From Paracoccaceae bacterium (GTDB lineage: Bacteria; Pseudomonadota; Alphaproteobacteria; Rhodobacterales; Rhodobacteraceae): a stretch of DNA of 8,355 nucleotides. The notes below the pieces were generated by a model that did no database searches, was not told where the DNA came from, and saw only the letters and a list, made by a program, of their open reading frames with translations. The stretch lies in NCBI GenBank assembly GCA_026997055.1, contig JALWJU010000015.1, positions 1 through 8,355 on the forward strand. Direction: 5' to 3'. Below, piece after piece: positions 1 through 6,701 of this stretch. The first letter of the stretch is position 1; every line of letters starts with the position of its first letter. The translations under genes and the position numbers were made by a program.

Positions 1-1070
1 GCTCGGCGCCCGATATCGACCCGGGGCGCGCGAGCCTTGGCCAGTACCGCTGGGATCCGCTGCCCTTGAGCGATGCGCCGCTCACCTGGATCACCGGCAT
101 GCGGACCATGACCACGGCGGGCGATGTCAATACCCAGGTGGGCATGGCCAGCCATATCTATCTGGTCACCGAAAGCATGCAGGACGAGTATTTCGCCTCC
201 GCCGACAGCGAACTGCTAGTGGTGCCGCAGCAAGGCCGCCTGCGCTTTGTCACCGAACTGGGCGTGATCGACATCGCGCCGCGCGAAATCGCCATCCTGC
301 CGCGCGGGCTGGTCTATCGCGTGGAGCTTGTCGAAGGCCCCGCGCGCGGCTTCGTCTGCGAAAATTACGGGCAGAAATTCGACCTGCCCTATCGCGGGCC
401 GATCGGCGCCAACTGCCTCGCCAATCCGCGCGATTTCAAGACCCCGGTGGCCTGGTTCGAAGACCGCGACGCGCCTTCGCGCGTGGTGATGAAATGGTGC
501 GGCCAGTTCCACGAAACCCGCATCGACCACTCCCCGCTCGACGTGGTGGCCTGGCACGGCAATTACGCGCCGGTGAAATACGACCTCTCGACCTTCTCGC
601 CCGTCGGCGCGATCCTGTTCGATCACCCGGACCCGTCGATCTTCACCGTGCTGACCGCGCCTTCCGGCACGCCCGGCACCGCCAATATCGACTTCGTACT
701 GTTTCGCGAGCGCTGGATGGTGGCCGAAGATACCTTCCGCCCGCCGTGGTATCACAAGAACATCATGTCCGAACTGATGGGCAATATCCACGGCGCCTAT
801 GACGCCAAGCCCGAGGGCTTCGTCCCCGGCGGCATGAGCCTGCACAACATGATGCTGCCCCACGGGCCGGACGAAACGGCCTTCGAAGCGGCATCGAACG
901 CGGATCTGAAGCCCGAGAAGCTCGACAACACCATGTCCTTCATGTTCGAGACCCGCTTTCCCCAGCACCTGACCCATTTCGCCGCCCACGAGGCGCCGAT
1001 GCAGAGCGATTACATCGACTGCTGGGCGGGGCTCGAGAAGAAGTTCGACGGCACGCCGGGGGTGAAATGA
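1..1070 (+). CDS. hmgA: Homogentisate 1,2-dioxygenase (5'-truncated by window edge)
   Basis: This is a cytosolic non-haem Fe(II) dioxygenase that opens the ring of homogentisate to give maleylacetoacetate. The frame is open from base 3, giving 355 residues, against about 430-450 for the family, so roughly the first 80-100 residues lie outside the window. A TTG at 66 is not a start: the frame upstream of it encodes family sequence (GQYRWDPLP). The iron ligands of the human enzyme (His335, Glu341, His371) are matched with identical spacing by the His codon at 753-755 and Glu at 771-773 in WYHKNIMSE, and the His at 861-863 in LPHGPD. The catalytic His of the DHPDPSIFTVLTA block is also present. 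The protein therefore looks intact and active. Its TGA overlaps the ATG of maiA (ATGA), implying translational coupling in a pathway-ordered operon. The promoter is not in view. Confidence 0.97.
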   Translation, partial: SAPDIDPGRASLGQYRWDPLPLSDAPLTWITGMRTMTTAGDVNTQVGMASHIYLVTESMQDEYFASADSELLVVPQQGRLRFVTELGVIDIAPREIAILPRGLVYRVELVEGPARGFVCENYGQKFDLPYRGPIGANCLANPRDFKTPVAWFEDRDAPSRVVMKWCGQFHETRIDHSPLDVVAWHGNYAPVKYDLSTFSPVGAILFDHPDPSIFTVLTAPSGTPGTANIDFVLFRERWMVAEDTFRPPWYHKNIMSELMGNIHGAYDAKPEGFVPGGMSLHNMMLPHGPDETAFEAASNADLKPEKLDNTMSFMFETRFPQHLTHFAAHEAPMQSDYIDCWAGLEKKFDGTPGVK

Positions 1071-1696
1071 AGCTCTTCTCCTACTGGCGCTCGACCACCA
1101 GCTTCCGGGTGCGCATCGCGCTCAATCTCAAGGGAATCGCCCATGAGATCGTGCCGGTGGATCTGGTCGCGGGCGAGCAGCGCGCACCGGAATATGCAGC
1201 GATCAATCCCGGATGCGCCGTGCCCACGCTCATGCTTGACGACGGCACCTGCCTCACGCAAAGCCTCGCCATCATCGACTATCTCGACGCCACCCACCCC
1301 ACCCCGGCGCTCCTGCCCGCCGAGCCGTTGGCGCGCGCCCGCACCCTGGCGGCGGCGCACCAGGTGGCGCTCGACATCCACCCGGTCAACAACCTGCGCG
1401 TGATCGACCGGCTCAGGCAGATGGGCCACGAGCAGAGCGAGATCATCGACTGGATGCACCACTGGATGCACGAGGGCTTCACCGCCTGCCAGCAGATGAT
1501 CCGCGCTGATACACCCTTCTGTTTCGGCGATACGCCCGACCTCGCCGATATCTGCCTCACCGCGCAGATGTACAACGCCCGGCGCTGGGGGCTGGAGCTT
1601 GCCCCCTTCGCCCGTATCGTCGAGATCGAACAGGCATGCCTCGCACTGCCGGCCTTCGATGCCGCCCGCCCCGAAAACCAGCCCGATGCCAGATGA
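1067..1696 (+). CDS. maiA: Maleylacetoacetate isomerase (zeta-class glutathione S-transferase)
   Basis: This 209-residue cytosolic enzyme performs glutathione-dependent cis-trans isomerisation of maleylacetoacetate to fumarylacetoacetate, the second step after ring cleavage. The N-terminal thioredoxin-like half carries the zeta signature region YWRSTTSFRVRIALNLKG (residues 6-23). It then has the cis-proline region AVPTL and Q65-S66 in TQSLAIIDYL, which normally contact glutathione. The C-terminal helical half ends with the usual DTPDLADICLTAQ stretch. The eukaryotic SSC motif reads Ser9-Thr10-Thr11 here, so the Cys is absent; many bacterial members also lack it, and the Ser is kept. The start overlaps the hmgA stop by four bases and there is only a weak purine-rich run upstream, consistent with coupled translation. 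Length and position between hmgA and fahA leave little doubt. Confidence 0.95.
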   Translation: MKLFSYWRSTTSFRVRIALNLKGIAHEIVPVDLVAGEQRAPEYAAINPGCAVPTLMLDDGTCLTQSLAIIDYLDATHPTPALLPAEPLARARTLAAAHQVALDIHPVNNLRVIDRLRQMGHEQSEIIDWMHHWMHEGFTACQQMIRADTPFCFGDTPDLADICLTAQMYNARRWGLELAPFARIVEIEQACLALPAFDAARPENQPDAR

Positions 1697-1703
1697 GGAG
1701 CCC

Positions 1704-2969
1704 ATGAGCCAGCTGAAGAAATCCTGGGTCGAAAGCGCCAATGCGTCCGGCCACCCCTTCCCGCTCAACAACCTGCCCTGTGGCGTCTTCTCCACCGCGA
1801 CCGCCGAGTCCCATTGCGGGGTCGCCATCGGCGACATGATCCTCGATGTGACCACGCTCGAAGAGGCCGGGGCGATCCGGCCCGGTGAAGCGCCCGTCTT
1901 CGACCTGCCGGCATGGAACGGCTTCATGGAATTGGGGCAGGAGAGCTGGGAGCGCTTCCGCCAGTCGCTCACCGACATGCTCTCCATCGGCGCCGATACC
2001 GAAACCCGCGCCACGCTGCAAAAGCATCTCGTGCCGCAGGCCGAGGCCGAAATGCACCTGCCCTTCGCGGTCGCGGAATTCACCGACTTCTACGCCGGGC
2101 GCCACCACGCCACCAATGTCGGCACCATGTTCCGCGGCCCCGAAAATGCGCTCCCGCCCAACTGGCTGCACATCCCGATCGGCTATAACGGGCGCGCCTC
2201 CTCGGTGGTCGTCTCCGGCACCGATATCCGCCGCCCCTGGGGCCAGCTGAAATCGCCCGACCACGACAGGCCGGCCTTCCTGCCCTCGCGCCGGTTCGAC
2301 TTCGAGCTGGAACTGGGCGCCATCGTCGGCCAGCCCAGCAACGGCCCCGTGACGGTGGCCGAGGCCGATGCCATGATCTTCGGCTATGTGCTGCTCAACG
2401 ACTGGTCGGCACGCGACATACAGGCCTGGGAATACCAGCCGCTCGGCCCCTTCCAGGCCAAGGCCACCGCCACCACGATCAGCCCCTGGATCGTGACCAG
2501 GGCCGCGCTCGAGCCCTTCCGCAGCCCGACGCCCGCACGCGACGTGCCGCTGCTGCCTTACCTCGAAGAACCCGGCCCGATGCTCTACGACATCGACCTT
2601 GCCGTGACGCTCGCCCCCAAGGGCCAACCCGCCACCACCATCGCCCGCACCAATTACCGCGAGATGTACTATTCCTCGGCCCAGCAGCTTGCGCACCACA
2701 CCACCTCGGGCTGCCCGATGAATGTGGGCGACCTGTTGGGCTCGGGCACCATCTCCGGCCCCACGAAGGAGTCGCGCGGATCGCTCCTCGAGCTTTCCTG
2801 GGGCGGCAAGGAGCCGATCACGCTCGAGAGCGGCGAAAGGCGCGGCTTCCTCGAAGACGGCGACACGCTCACGCTCACCGGCGCGGCCCATGGCGACGGC
2901 TTCACCATCGGCTTCGGCGCCGCGACCGGCACGCTGCTGCCGGCCCTCAAGGACCCCTACGCTCGATAA
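1704..2969 (+). CDS. fahA: Fumarylacetoacetase
   Basis: This enzyme of 421 residues (normal for the family) hydrolyses fumarylacetoacetate to fumarate and acetoacetate, the last step of the homogentisate pathway. An N-terminal SH3-like domain (SWVESAN, FPLNNLPCGVFS) precedes the beta-roll catalytic domain. By comparison with mouse FAH, the metal ligands are Asp128 (FTDFY), Glu201 and Glu203 (FELEL) and Asp233 (NDWSARD). His135 in RHHATN is the catalytic His, and the Lys in FQAKATATT matches the substrate-site lysine. I chose ATG 1704 because the protein then begins with the family-typical MSQLKKSWVESAN and has GAGGAG at 1695-1700, which overlaps the maiA stop codon. The frame remains open upstream (ATG 1686 and further), but that stretch is maiA coding sequence. 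Only 7 bp separate it from maiA, so the three genes should be co-transcribed. Confidence 0.96.
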   Translation: MSQLKKSWVESANASGHPFPLNNLPCGVFSTATAESHCGVAIGDMILDVTTLEEAGAIRPGEAPVFDLPAWNGFMELGQESWERFRQSLTDMLSIGADTETRATLQKHLVPQAEAEMHLPFAVAEFTDFYAGRHHATNVGTMFRGPENALPPNWLHIPIGYNGRASSVVVSGTDIRRPWGQLKSPDHDRPAFLPSRRFDFELELGAIVGQPSNGPVTVAEADAMIFGYVLLNDWSARDIQAWEYQPLGPFQAKATATTISPWIVTRAALEPFRSPTPARDVPLLPYLEEPGPMLYDIDLAVTLAPKGQPATTIARTNYREMYYSSAQQLAHHTTSGCPMNVGDLLGSGTISGPTKESRGSLLELSWGGKEPITLESGERRGFLEDGDTLTLTGAAHGDGFTIGFGAATGTLLPALKDPYAR

Positions 2970-2970
2970 C

Positions 2971-3008
2971 CCCTCTTTCATCTTTCCCCAAATACTCCCG
3001 CCGGAGGC
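2971..3008 (+). repeat. Recurrent 3'-flanking intergenic element, copy 1
   Basis: This begins one base after the fahA stop codon. A pyrimidine-rich lead (CTTTCATCTTTCCCC) is followed by AAATACTCC, then a short hairpin with CTCC at 2995-2998 and GGAG at 3003-3006. Matching sequence follows the stop codons of the genes ending at 5913 (degenerate) and 8274 (close). I infer a family of dispersed elements tied to gene 3' ends in this genome. The function is unknown; transcript 3'-end formation or RNA processing is plausible. Confidence 0.6.
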
Positions 3009-3009
3009 A

Positions 3010-3030
3010 CGATTTTTCGCAGAAAAATCG
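3010..3030. repeat. Perfect 9-bp inverted repeat (hairpin) upstream of the MBL gene
   Basis: Arms CGATTTTTC (3010-3018) and GAAAAATCG (3022-3030) flank a 3-base loop GCA. It sits directly after the repeated 3' element and 28 bp before the next ATG, within the 89-bp fahA-MBL gap. No T-run follows (the next bases are C-rich), so it is not a canonical intrinsic terminator. It could act as an RNA-processing or stability structure, a weak attenuator, or a protein-binding site. Confidence 0.6.
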
Positions 3031-3058
3031 CCCCCGCCCGAACCGAAAGGACAAGACC

Positions 3059-4009
3059 ATGGCCAAGGCATTCGCGTCGCAAGGCGACCTGAGCGAAAAG
3101 AAGATCAGCTTCACCGAGATCGGGCGCGACATCTACGCCTTCACCGCCGAGGGCGACCCCAATTCCGGCGTCATCATCGGCGATGACAGCGTGATGGTGA
3201 TCGAGGCCCAGGCCACGCCGCGGCTGGCCGGCAAGGTGATCGAGAAGATCCGCACCGTCACCGACAAGCCGATCAGCCATCTGGTGCTGACCCATTACCA
3301 CGCCGTGCGGGTGCTGGGCGCCTCGGCCTATGGCGCCGGCCAGATCATCATGAGCGACAAGGCCCGCGCCATGGTGGCCGAGCGCGGGCAGGAGGACTGG
3401 GACAGCGAGTTCCAGCGTTTTCCGAGGCTGTTCGAGGGCCACGAGAGCATCCCCGGCCTGACCTGGCCCACCACGACCTTTTCGGACCGCATGACCGTCT
3501 GGCTCGGCGGCCGCCGCATCGACCTGATGCATCCGGGCCGGGCACACACGGCGGGCGATATCGTCATCCATGTGCCGGACGAAAACGTCATGTTCACCGG
3601 CGATATCGTCGAATATCACTCCGCCTGCTATTGCGGCGACGGGCATTTTGGCGACTGGCCCCGCACGCTGGAGCGGATCGCCGCCTTCGAGGTGGACGCC
3701 ATCGCCCCGGGGCGGGGCGACGCGCTGGTGGGCCGCGAAATGGTTGACAAGGCCATCGCCCTGACCGGCGATTTCGTCGCCTCCACCTACGCGCCTGCCG
3801 CCCGGGTGGCCGCGCGCGGCGGCAGCCTCAAGGAAGCCTGGGACGCCGTGCGCGCCGCCTGCGACCCCAAGTTCAAGGATTACGCCATCTACGAGCACTG
3901 CCTGCCCTTCAACGTCTCGCGCGCCTATGACGAGGCCCGCGGCATCGACACCCCGCGCATCTGGACCGCCCGGCGCGACCTGGAGATGTGGGAGCAGTTG
4001 CAGGGATAG
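3059..4009 (+). CDS. MBL-fold metallo-hydrolase-like protein with altered zinc site
   Basis: This is a 316-residue metallo-beta-lactamase-fold protein. The N-terminal half contains the strand pattern IYAFTAEGDPNSGVIIGDD and the loop THYHAVRVLGASAYG. The first-metal ligands are kept: His79, His81 and His163 (AHTAGD). The bridging Asp182 (TGDIVEY) is also kept. The usual second-metal ligands of HxHxDH are replaced by Val83 and Arg84, and the PGHG histidine by Arg219 (PGRGD). This predicts a one-metal site or another activity. There is no signal peptide, so it should be cytosolic. The ATG at 3059 has AAAGGA at 3046-3051. It lies 89 bp after fahA and 92 bp before the flavin hydroxylase, in the same orientation, so a role in aromatic catabolism is likely, for example hydrolysis of a lactone or thioester. 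That role is inferred from context only, and the substrate is unknown. Confidence 0.85.
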   Translation: MAKAFASQGDLSEKKISFTEIGRDIYAFTAEGDPNSGVIIGDDSVMVIEAQATPRLAGKVIEKIRTVTDKPISHLVLTHYHAVRVLGASAYGAGQIIMSDKARAMVAERGQEDWDSEFQRFPRLFEGHESIPGLTWPTTTFSDRMTVWLGGRRIDLMHPGRAHTAGDIVIHVPDENVMFTGDIVEYHSACYCGDGHFGDWPRTLERIAAFEVDAIAPGRGDALVGREMVDKAIALTGDFVASTYAPAARVAARGGSLKEAWDAVRAACDPKFKDYAIYEHCLPFNVSRAYDEARGIDTPRIWTARRDLEMWEQLQG

Positions 4010-4022
4010 CCCTGCCTGCCCG

Positions 4023-4059
4023 GACGTAACGTCACGCGGCAATTCGTTGCATCAGCAAC
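4023..4059. promoter_or_regulatory. Two palindromes in the gap before the flavin hydroxylase (candidate operators)
   Basis: The 92-bp gap 4010-4101 holds two perfect short inverted repeats. One is GACGT-A-ACGTC at 4023-4033; the other is GTTGC-ATCA-GCAAC at 4046-4059. A TATGCT hexamer at 4074-4079 could be a -10 box, but no -35 lies at a good distance (TTGCAT at 4047 is 21 bp away). Their place before the hydroxylase pair suggests an internal, separately regulated promoter. No regulator gene is in the window, so this is a hypothesis. Confidence 0.35.
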
Positions 4060-4101
4060 AAGCCTGCCCGTGCTATGCTGAGCCAAACCGCAGGAGGGCC
4101 C

Positions 4102-5712
4102 ATGAACAAGATCTTCGAGACCCCGCTTTATCCCTACAGGCGCGCCCCGGAGCAGGATGAGGAGCGCATCATGCGCCACAAGGTCGTGGTGGTCGGCGCC
4201 GGTCCCATCGGCCTTGCCGCCGCCATCGACCTTGCCCGAAACGACATCCCGGTGCTGGTGATCGACGACAACGACAAGGTCTCCTTCGGCTCGCGCGCCA
4301 TCTGCTTTGCCAAGCGCCCGCTGGAGATCCTCGACCGCCTCGGCGCCGGAGACGCGATGGTGGAAAAGGGCGTGGAGTGGGAGCTTGGCCGGGTCTTCTT
4401 CGGCGAGCGCGAAGTCTATCGCTTCAACCTGCTTCCCGAGGCCGGCCACAAGCGCCCCGCCTTCATCAACCTGCAGCAATATTACTTCGAGGAATTCCTG
4501 GTCCGGCGCCTGCGCGAACTGGAGGCCGAAGGCAGGCCGGTCGAGATCAGGGGCCGCAACAAGCTCGCCGCCATCGGCGCCCACGAGGACCATGTGACGC
4601 TCGAGATCGACACCCCCGAAGGCCCCTACAATCTCGAGACCGAATGGCTGATCGCCGCCGACGGCGCCGGCTCGCCTACCCGCCGGATGATGGGGCTCGA
4701 TTTCGTGGGCAAGGTGTTCGAGGACAATTTCCTCATCGCCGACGTGATCATGCAGGCCGACTTCCCCACCGAGCGCTGGTTCTGGTTCGACCCGCCCTTC
4801 AACCGCGGCCAGTCCGCGCTCCTGCACAAGCAACCCGACAATGTCTGGCGCATCGACTTCCAGCTCGGCTGGGACATCGACCGCGAACACGAACTCAAGC
4901 CCGAAAACATCGACCGCCGCCTGCGCGCCATGCTGGGCGAGGATATCCGCTACGAGCTGGAATGGTCCTCGATCTACACCTTCCAGTGCCGGCGCATGGA
5001 GACCTTCCGCAAGGGCAGGGTGATCTTCGCCGGCGACAGCGCGCACCAGGTCTCGCCCTTCGGCGCGCGCGGGGCCAATTCCGGCCTGCAGGACACCGAC
5101 AACCTGGTCTGGAAGCTCAGGCTGGTGATCGAAGGCAACGCCCCCGAAAGCCTGCTCGACAGCTACGATTTCGAGCGCATCCTTGCCGCCGACGAGAATA
5201 TCCTCAACTCCACCCGCTCGACCGATTTCATCACCCCGAAATCCGAGATCAGCCGGATCCTGCGCGACGCGGTGCTGGACCTCTCCGCCGAGCACGAATT
5301 CGCCCGCCCGCTGGTCAATTCCGGCCGCCTCAGCGTGCCGGCGGTCTATGACGGATCGCCCCTCAATACCGCCGATGCGCTCGACGGCCCGGCCATCTCC
5401 CGCCCCGGCGCGCCCTGCCCGGATGCGCCGCTGGGCGAGGGCTTCCTGCTTGAGCGCCTGGGAGACCGCTTCATCCTGCTGACCATCGACGCCGACGCGC
5501 CTGACGAGATCGAGGAAGACGGTATCACCGTCACCCGCCTCGCACTATCGGTGCGCGACGACACGACCGGCGCGCTCAAGCGGCGCTATCTGGGAGACGA
5601 GCCCTCGGCCGTCTACCTGATCCGCCCCGACCAGCATGTCGCCGCCCGCCGACCGAGCTGGAACGAAAACCTGTTCCGCGCCGCCATCCGCCGCGCCACC
5701 GGCAAGGAGTGA
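4102..5712 (+). CDS. FAD-dependent aromatic hydroxylase (MhpA/MhaA-like, probable 3-hydroxyphenylacetate 6-hydroxylase)
   Basis: This is a 536-residue group A flavoprotein monooxygenase of the PheA/TfdB/MhpA type, which uses NAD(P)H and O2 to hydroxylate a phenolic ring. The Rossmann FAD motif GAGPIG is at residues 32-37, with Asp55-Asp56 ending the second strand. The DG motif (AADGAGSPTRRMMG) has Asp187, and the GD motif (FAGDSAHQVSPFGARGANSG) has Asp312. A short C-terminal domain follows. ATG 4102 is chosen for AGGAGGG at 4092-4098 and because the leader YPYRRAPEQ is familiar in relatives. ATG 4171 also has GAGGAG upstream (4159-4164) but would trim the leader. The neighbouring homogentisate genes, and a tiny protein starting 6 bp downstream, match the P. 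putida MhaA/MhaB hydroxylase that converts 3-hydroxyphenylacetate to homogentisate. The family is certain; the substrate is inferred from context. Confidence 0.9.
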   Translation: MNKIFETPLYPYRRAPEQDEERIMRHKVVVVGAGPIGLAAAIDLARNDIPVLVIDDNDKVSFGSRAICFAKRPLEILDRLGAGDAMVEKGVEWELGRVFFGEREVYRFNLLPEAGHKRPAFINLQQYYFEEFLVRRLRELEAEGRPVEIRGRNKLAAIGAHEDHVTLEIDTPEGPYNLETEWLIAADGAGSPTRRMMGLDFVGKVFEDNFLIADVIMQADFPTERWFWFDPPFNRGQSALLHKQPDNVWRIDFQLGWDIDREHELKPENIDRRLRAMLGEDIRYELEWSSIYTFQCRRMETFRKGRVIFAGDSAHQVSPFGARGANSGLQDTDNLVWKLRLVIEGNAPESLLDSYDFERILAADENILNSTRSTDFITPKSEISRILRDAVLDLSAEHEFARPLVNSGRLSVPAVYDGSPLNTADALDGPAISRPGAPCPDAPLGEGFLLERLGDRFILLTIDADAPDEIEEDGITVTRLALSVRDDTTGALKRRYLGDEPSAVYLIRPDQHVAARRPSWNENLFRAAIRRATGKE

Positions 5713-5718
5713 GCCGCC

Positions 5719-5913
5719 ATGACCGACCTGATCCTCACCCCCAATCTCGACAATGCCGATGACTTCTACGCTACCCTGCTCGCCGCCCACGAGGGCCTGA
5801 CCAAGAAAGAAAGCGACGCGCTTCACGCCCGCCTGATTCTGATCCTGGCCAATCACATCGGCGACAACAAACTGCTGGAACAGGCGATCGAAGCCGCACG
5901 GAAGGCAGGCTGA
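5719..5913 (+). CDS. DUF2783-type small protein, possible MhaB-like coupling partner of the hydroxylase
   Basis: This 64-residue, largely helical, soluble protein has no Cys, signal peptide or membrane segment. Sequence such as LDNADDFYATLLAAHEGL and SDALHARLILILANHIGD looks like the DUF2783 family (recognised from memory, not searched). The start is well supported: AAGGAG at 5704-5709 overlaps the end of the hydroxylase gene, and the ATG lies 6 bp after its stop, so the two should be translated together. In P. putida a small coupling protein, MhaB, is needed with the flavoprotein MhaA for 3-hydroxyphenylacetate hydroxylation. Size, order and spacing here fit that role, which I infer and have not shown. 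The repeated 3' element and a strong hairpin follow, so this is probably the last gene of the catabolic block. Confidence 0.85.
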   Translation: MTDLILTPNLDNADDFYATLLAAHEGLTKKESDALHARLILILANHIGDNKLLEQAIEAARKAG

Positions 5914-5914
5914 T

Positions 5915-5946
5915 CCCCTTCCTCTTGCCGCAAATATCCCGGGGGG
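5915..5946 (+). repeat. Recurrent 3'-flanking intergenic element, copy 2 (degenerate)
   Basis: This starts two bases after the stop codon at 5913. It shows the pyrimidine lead (CCCCTTCCTCTTGCCG), the CAAATA core and a C/G-rich end (TCCCGGGGGG), in the order seen after fahA and after the aldehyde dehydrogenase. It is more diverged than copies 1 and 3 and runs straight into the GC hairpin at 5948. Confidence 0.45.
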
Positions 5947-5947
5947 T

Positions 5948-5967
5948 CCGGGGGGCTGGCCCCCCGG
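5948..5967. terminator. GC-rich hairpin between convergent genes (probable bidirectional terminator)
   Basis: An 8-bp all-G/C stem, CCGGGGGG (5948-5955) with CCCCCCGG (5960-5967), has a CTGG loop. It lies in the 102-bp gap between the convergent DUF2783 gene and the peroxiredoxin gene, where a terminator is expected for both. It has no U-tract on either strand, so termination efficiency is uncertain. The rest of 5914-6015 shows no further gene. Confidence 0.5.
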
Positions 5968-6015
5968 CCGTAGCCTGGCCCGGGAGGCCGCCGCATGTCC
6001 GGAACGGCAGGCCGG

Positions 6016-6669
6016 TTATTCAGGCGCCTTCGTGAGGCGCAGATACGGCAGTACCGCATCGTATTCGCCGAATTTCGCCTTGGCCTCCTCATCGGAAACC
6101 CCCAGTCCGATGATCACCTCATCGCCGGGCTTCCAGCCTGCGGGCGTCGCAATCGGCGCCTTGTCCGTGGCCAGAACCGCATCCACGGCCCGAATGATCT
6201 CGTCGAAGTTCCGCCCCACCGACATCGGATAGATCAGCATGAAGCGGATCTTCTTGTCCGGCCCGATCAGGAAGGTCGCCCGCACCGTGGCGCTGTCGGC
6301 GGCGGTGCGCCCGTCGGGCAGATATGCTTCGGCCGGCAGCATGTCGAGCGCCTTGGAGACCGCCAGATCGGTGTCGGCAATGATCGGGAAATCCGCGCGG
6401 GCACCGGAAAAGGTCTCGATATCGGCCTTCCACTTGCGGTGCTCATCCACGCCATCCACCGACAGGCCGATCACCTTGACGCCGCGCTTTTCCCATTCTT
6501 CGGCCCGCTGCGCCACGGCGCCGAATTCGGTGGTGCAGACCGGGGTAAAATCCTTGGGATGAGAAAACAGCAGCGCATAGCTGTCACCGATCCAGTCGTG
6601 AAAGGTGATCTCGCCCTGGTCCGTCATGGCGGTGAAATTCGGCACGGTATCGTTAAGTCGCAGTCCCAT
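6016..6669 (-). CDS. 1-Cys peroxiredoxin (Prx6-type)
   Basis: This 217-residue thiol peroxidase reduces H2O2, organic hydroperoxides or peroxynitrite. The peroxidatic cysteine is Cys45 in HPKDFTPVCTTEF, with Thr42 and Arg130 (SATVRATFLIGP) completing the usual active site. Cys45 is the only cysteine in the protein, so there is no resolving Cys and an external thiol must recycle it. The Prx6-type C-terminal extension is present (from about residue 165, KAPIATPAGWKPGDEVIIG, ending in YDAVLPYLRLTK). There is no signal peptide, so it should be cytosolic. The ATG (complement of 6667-6669) has GAGGAG just upstream. The gene is convergent with the homogentisate block and divergent from the aldehyde dehydrogenase. 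An Irr-box-like palindrome about 33 bp upstream of the start suggests iron- or haem-linked control. Confidence 0.95.
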   Translation of the reverse strand: MGLRLNDTVPNFTAMTDQGEITFHDWIGDSYALLFSHPKDFTPVCTTEFGAVAQRAEEWEKRGVKVIGLSVDGVDEHRKWKADIETFSGARADFPIIADTDLAVSKALDMLPAEAYLPDGRTAADSATVRATFLIGPDKKIRFMLIYPMSVGRNFDEIIRAVDAVLATDKAPIATPAGWKPGDEVIIGLGVSDEEAKAKFGEYDAVLPYLRLTKAPE

Positions 6670-6701
6670 CGGTATCTCCTCGGGTTGGTGTTTCGTTGTA
6701 G

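Noticed and set aside
66..68. TTG at 66 as the true start of hmgA
   Set aside because: The reading frame upstream to base 3 already encodes homogentisate dioxygenase sequence, so the gene is cut by the window edge and does not start here.
3010..3030. Hairpin as a standard intrinsic terminator
   Set aside because: The stem is A/T-rich and followed by a C-rich run, not Ts, so it lacks the required U-tract on the coding strand.
4047..4079. TTGCAT/TATGCT as a sigma-70 promoter
   Set aside because: The spacing is 21 bp, well over the usual 16-18, and both hexamers are imperfect, so I list only a weak -10-like sequence.
4075..4101. Upstream ATG 4075 for the flavin hydroxylase
   Set aside because: It has no ribosome-binding site, whereas AGGAGGG sits just before ATG 4102. 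The extra nine residues are not family-like.
1557..5295. Long open frames on the minus strand opposite maiA, fahA, the MBL gene and the flavin hydroxylase
   Set aside because: They are products of high GC at third codon positions. Their translations are low-complexity (Gly/Arg/Ala/His-rich), resemble no family, and lie opposite clearly recognised genes.
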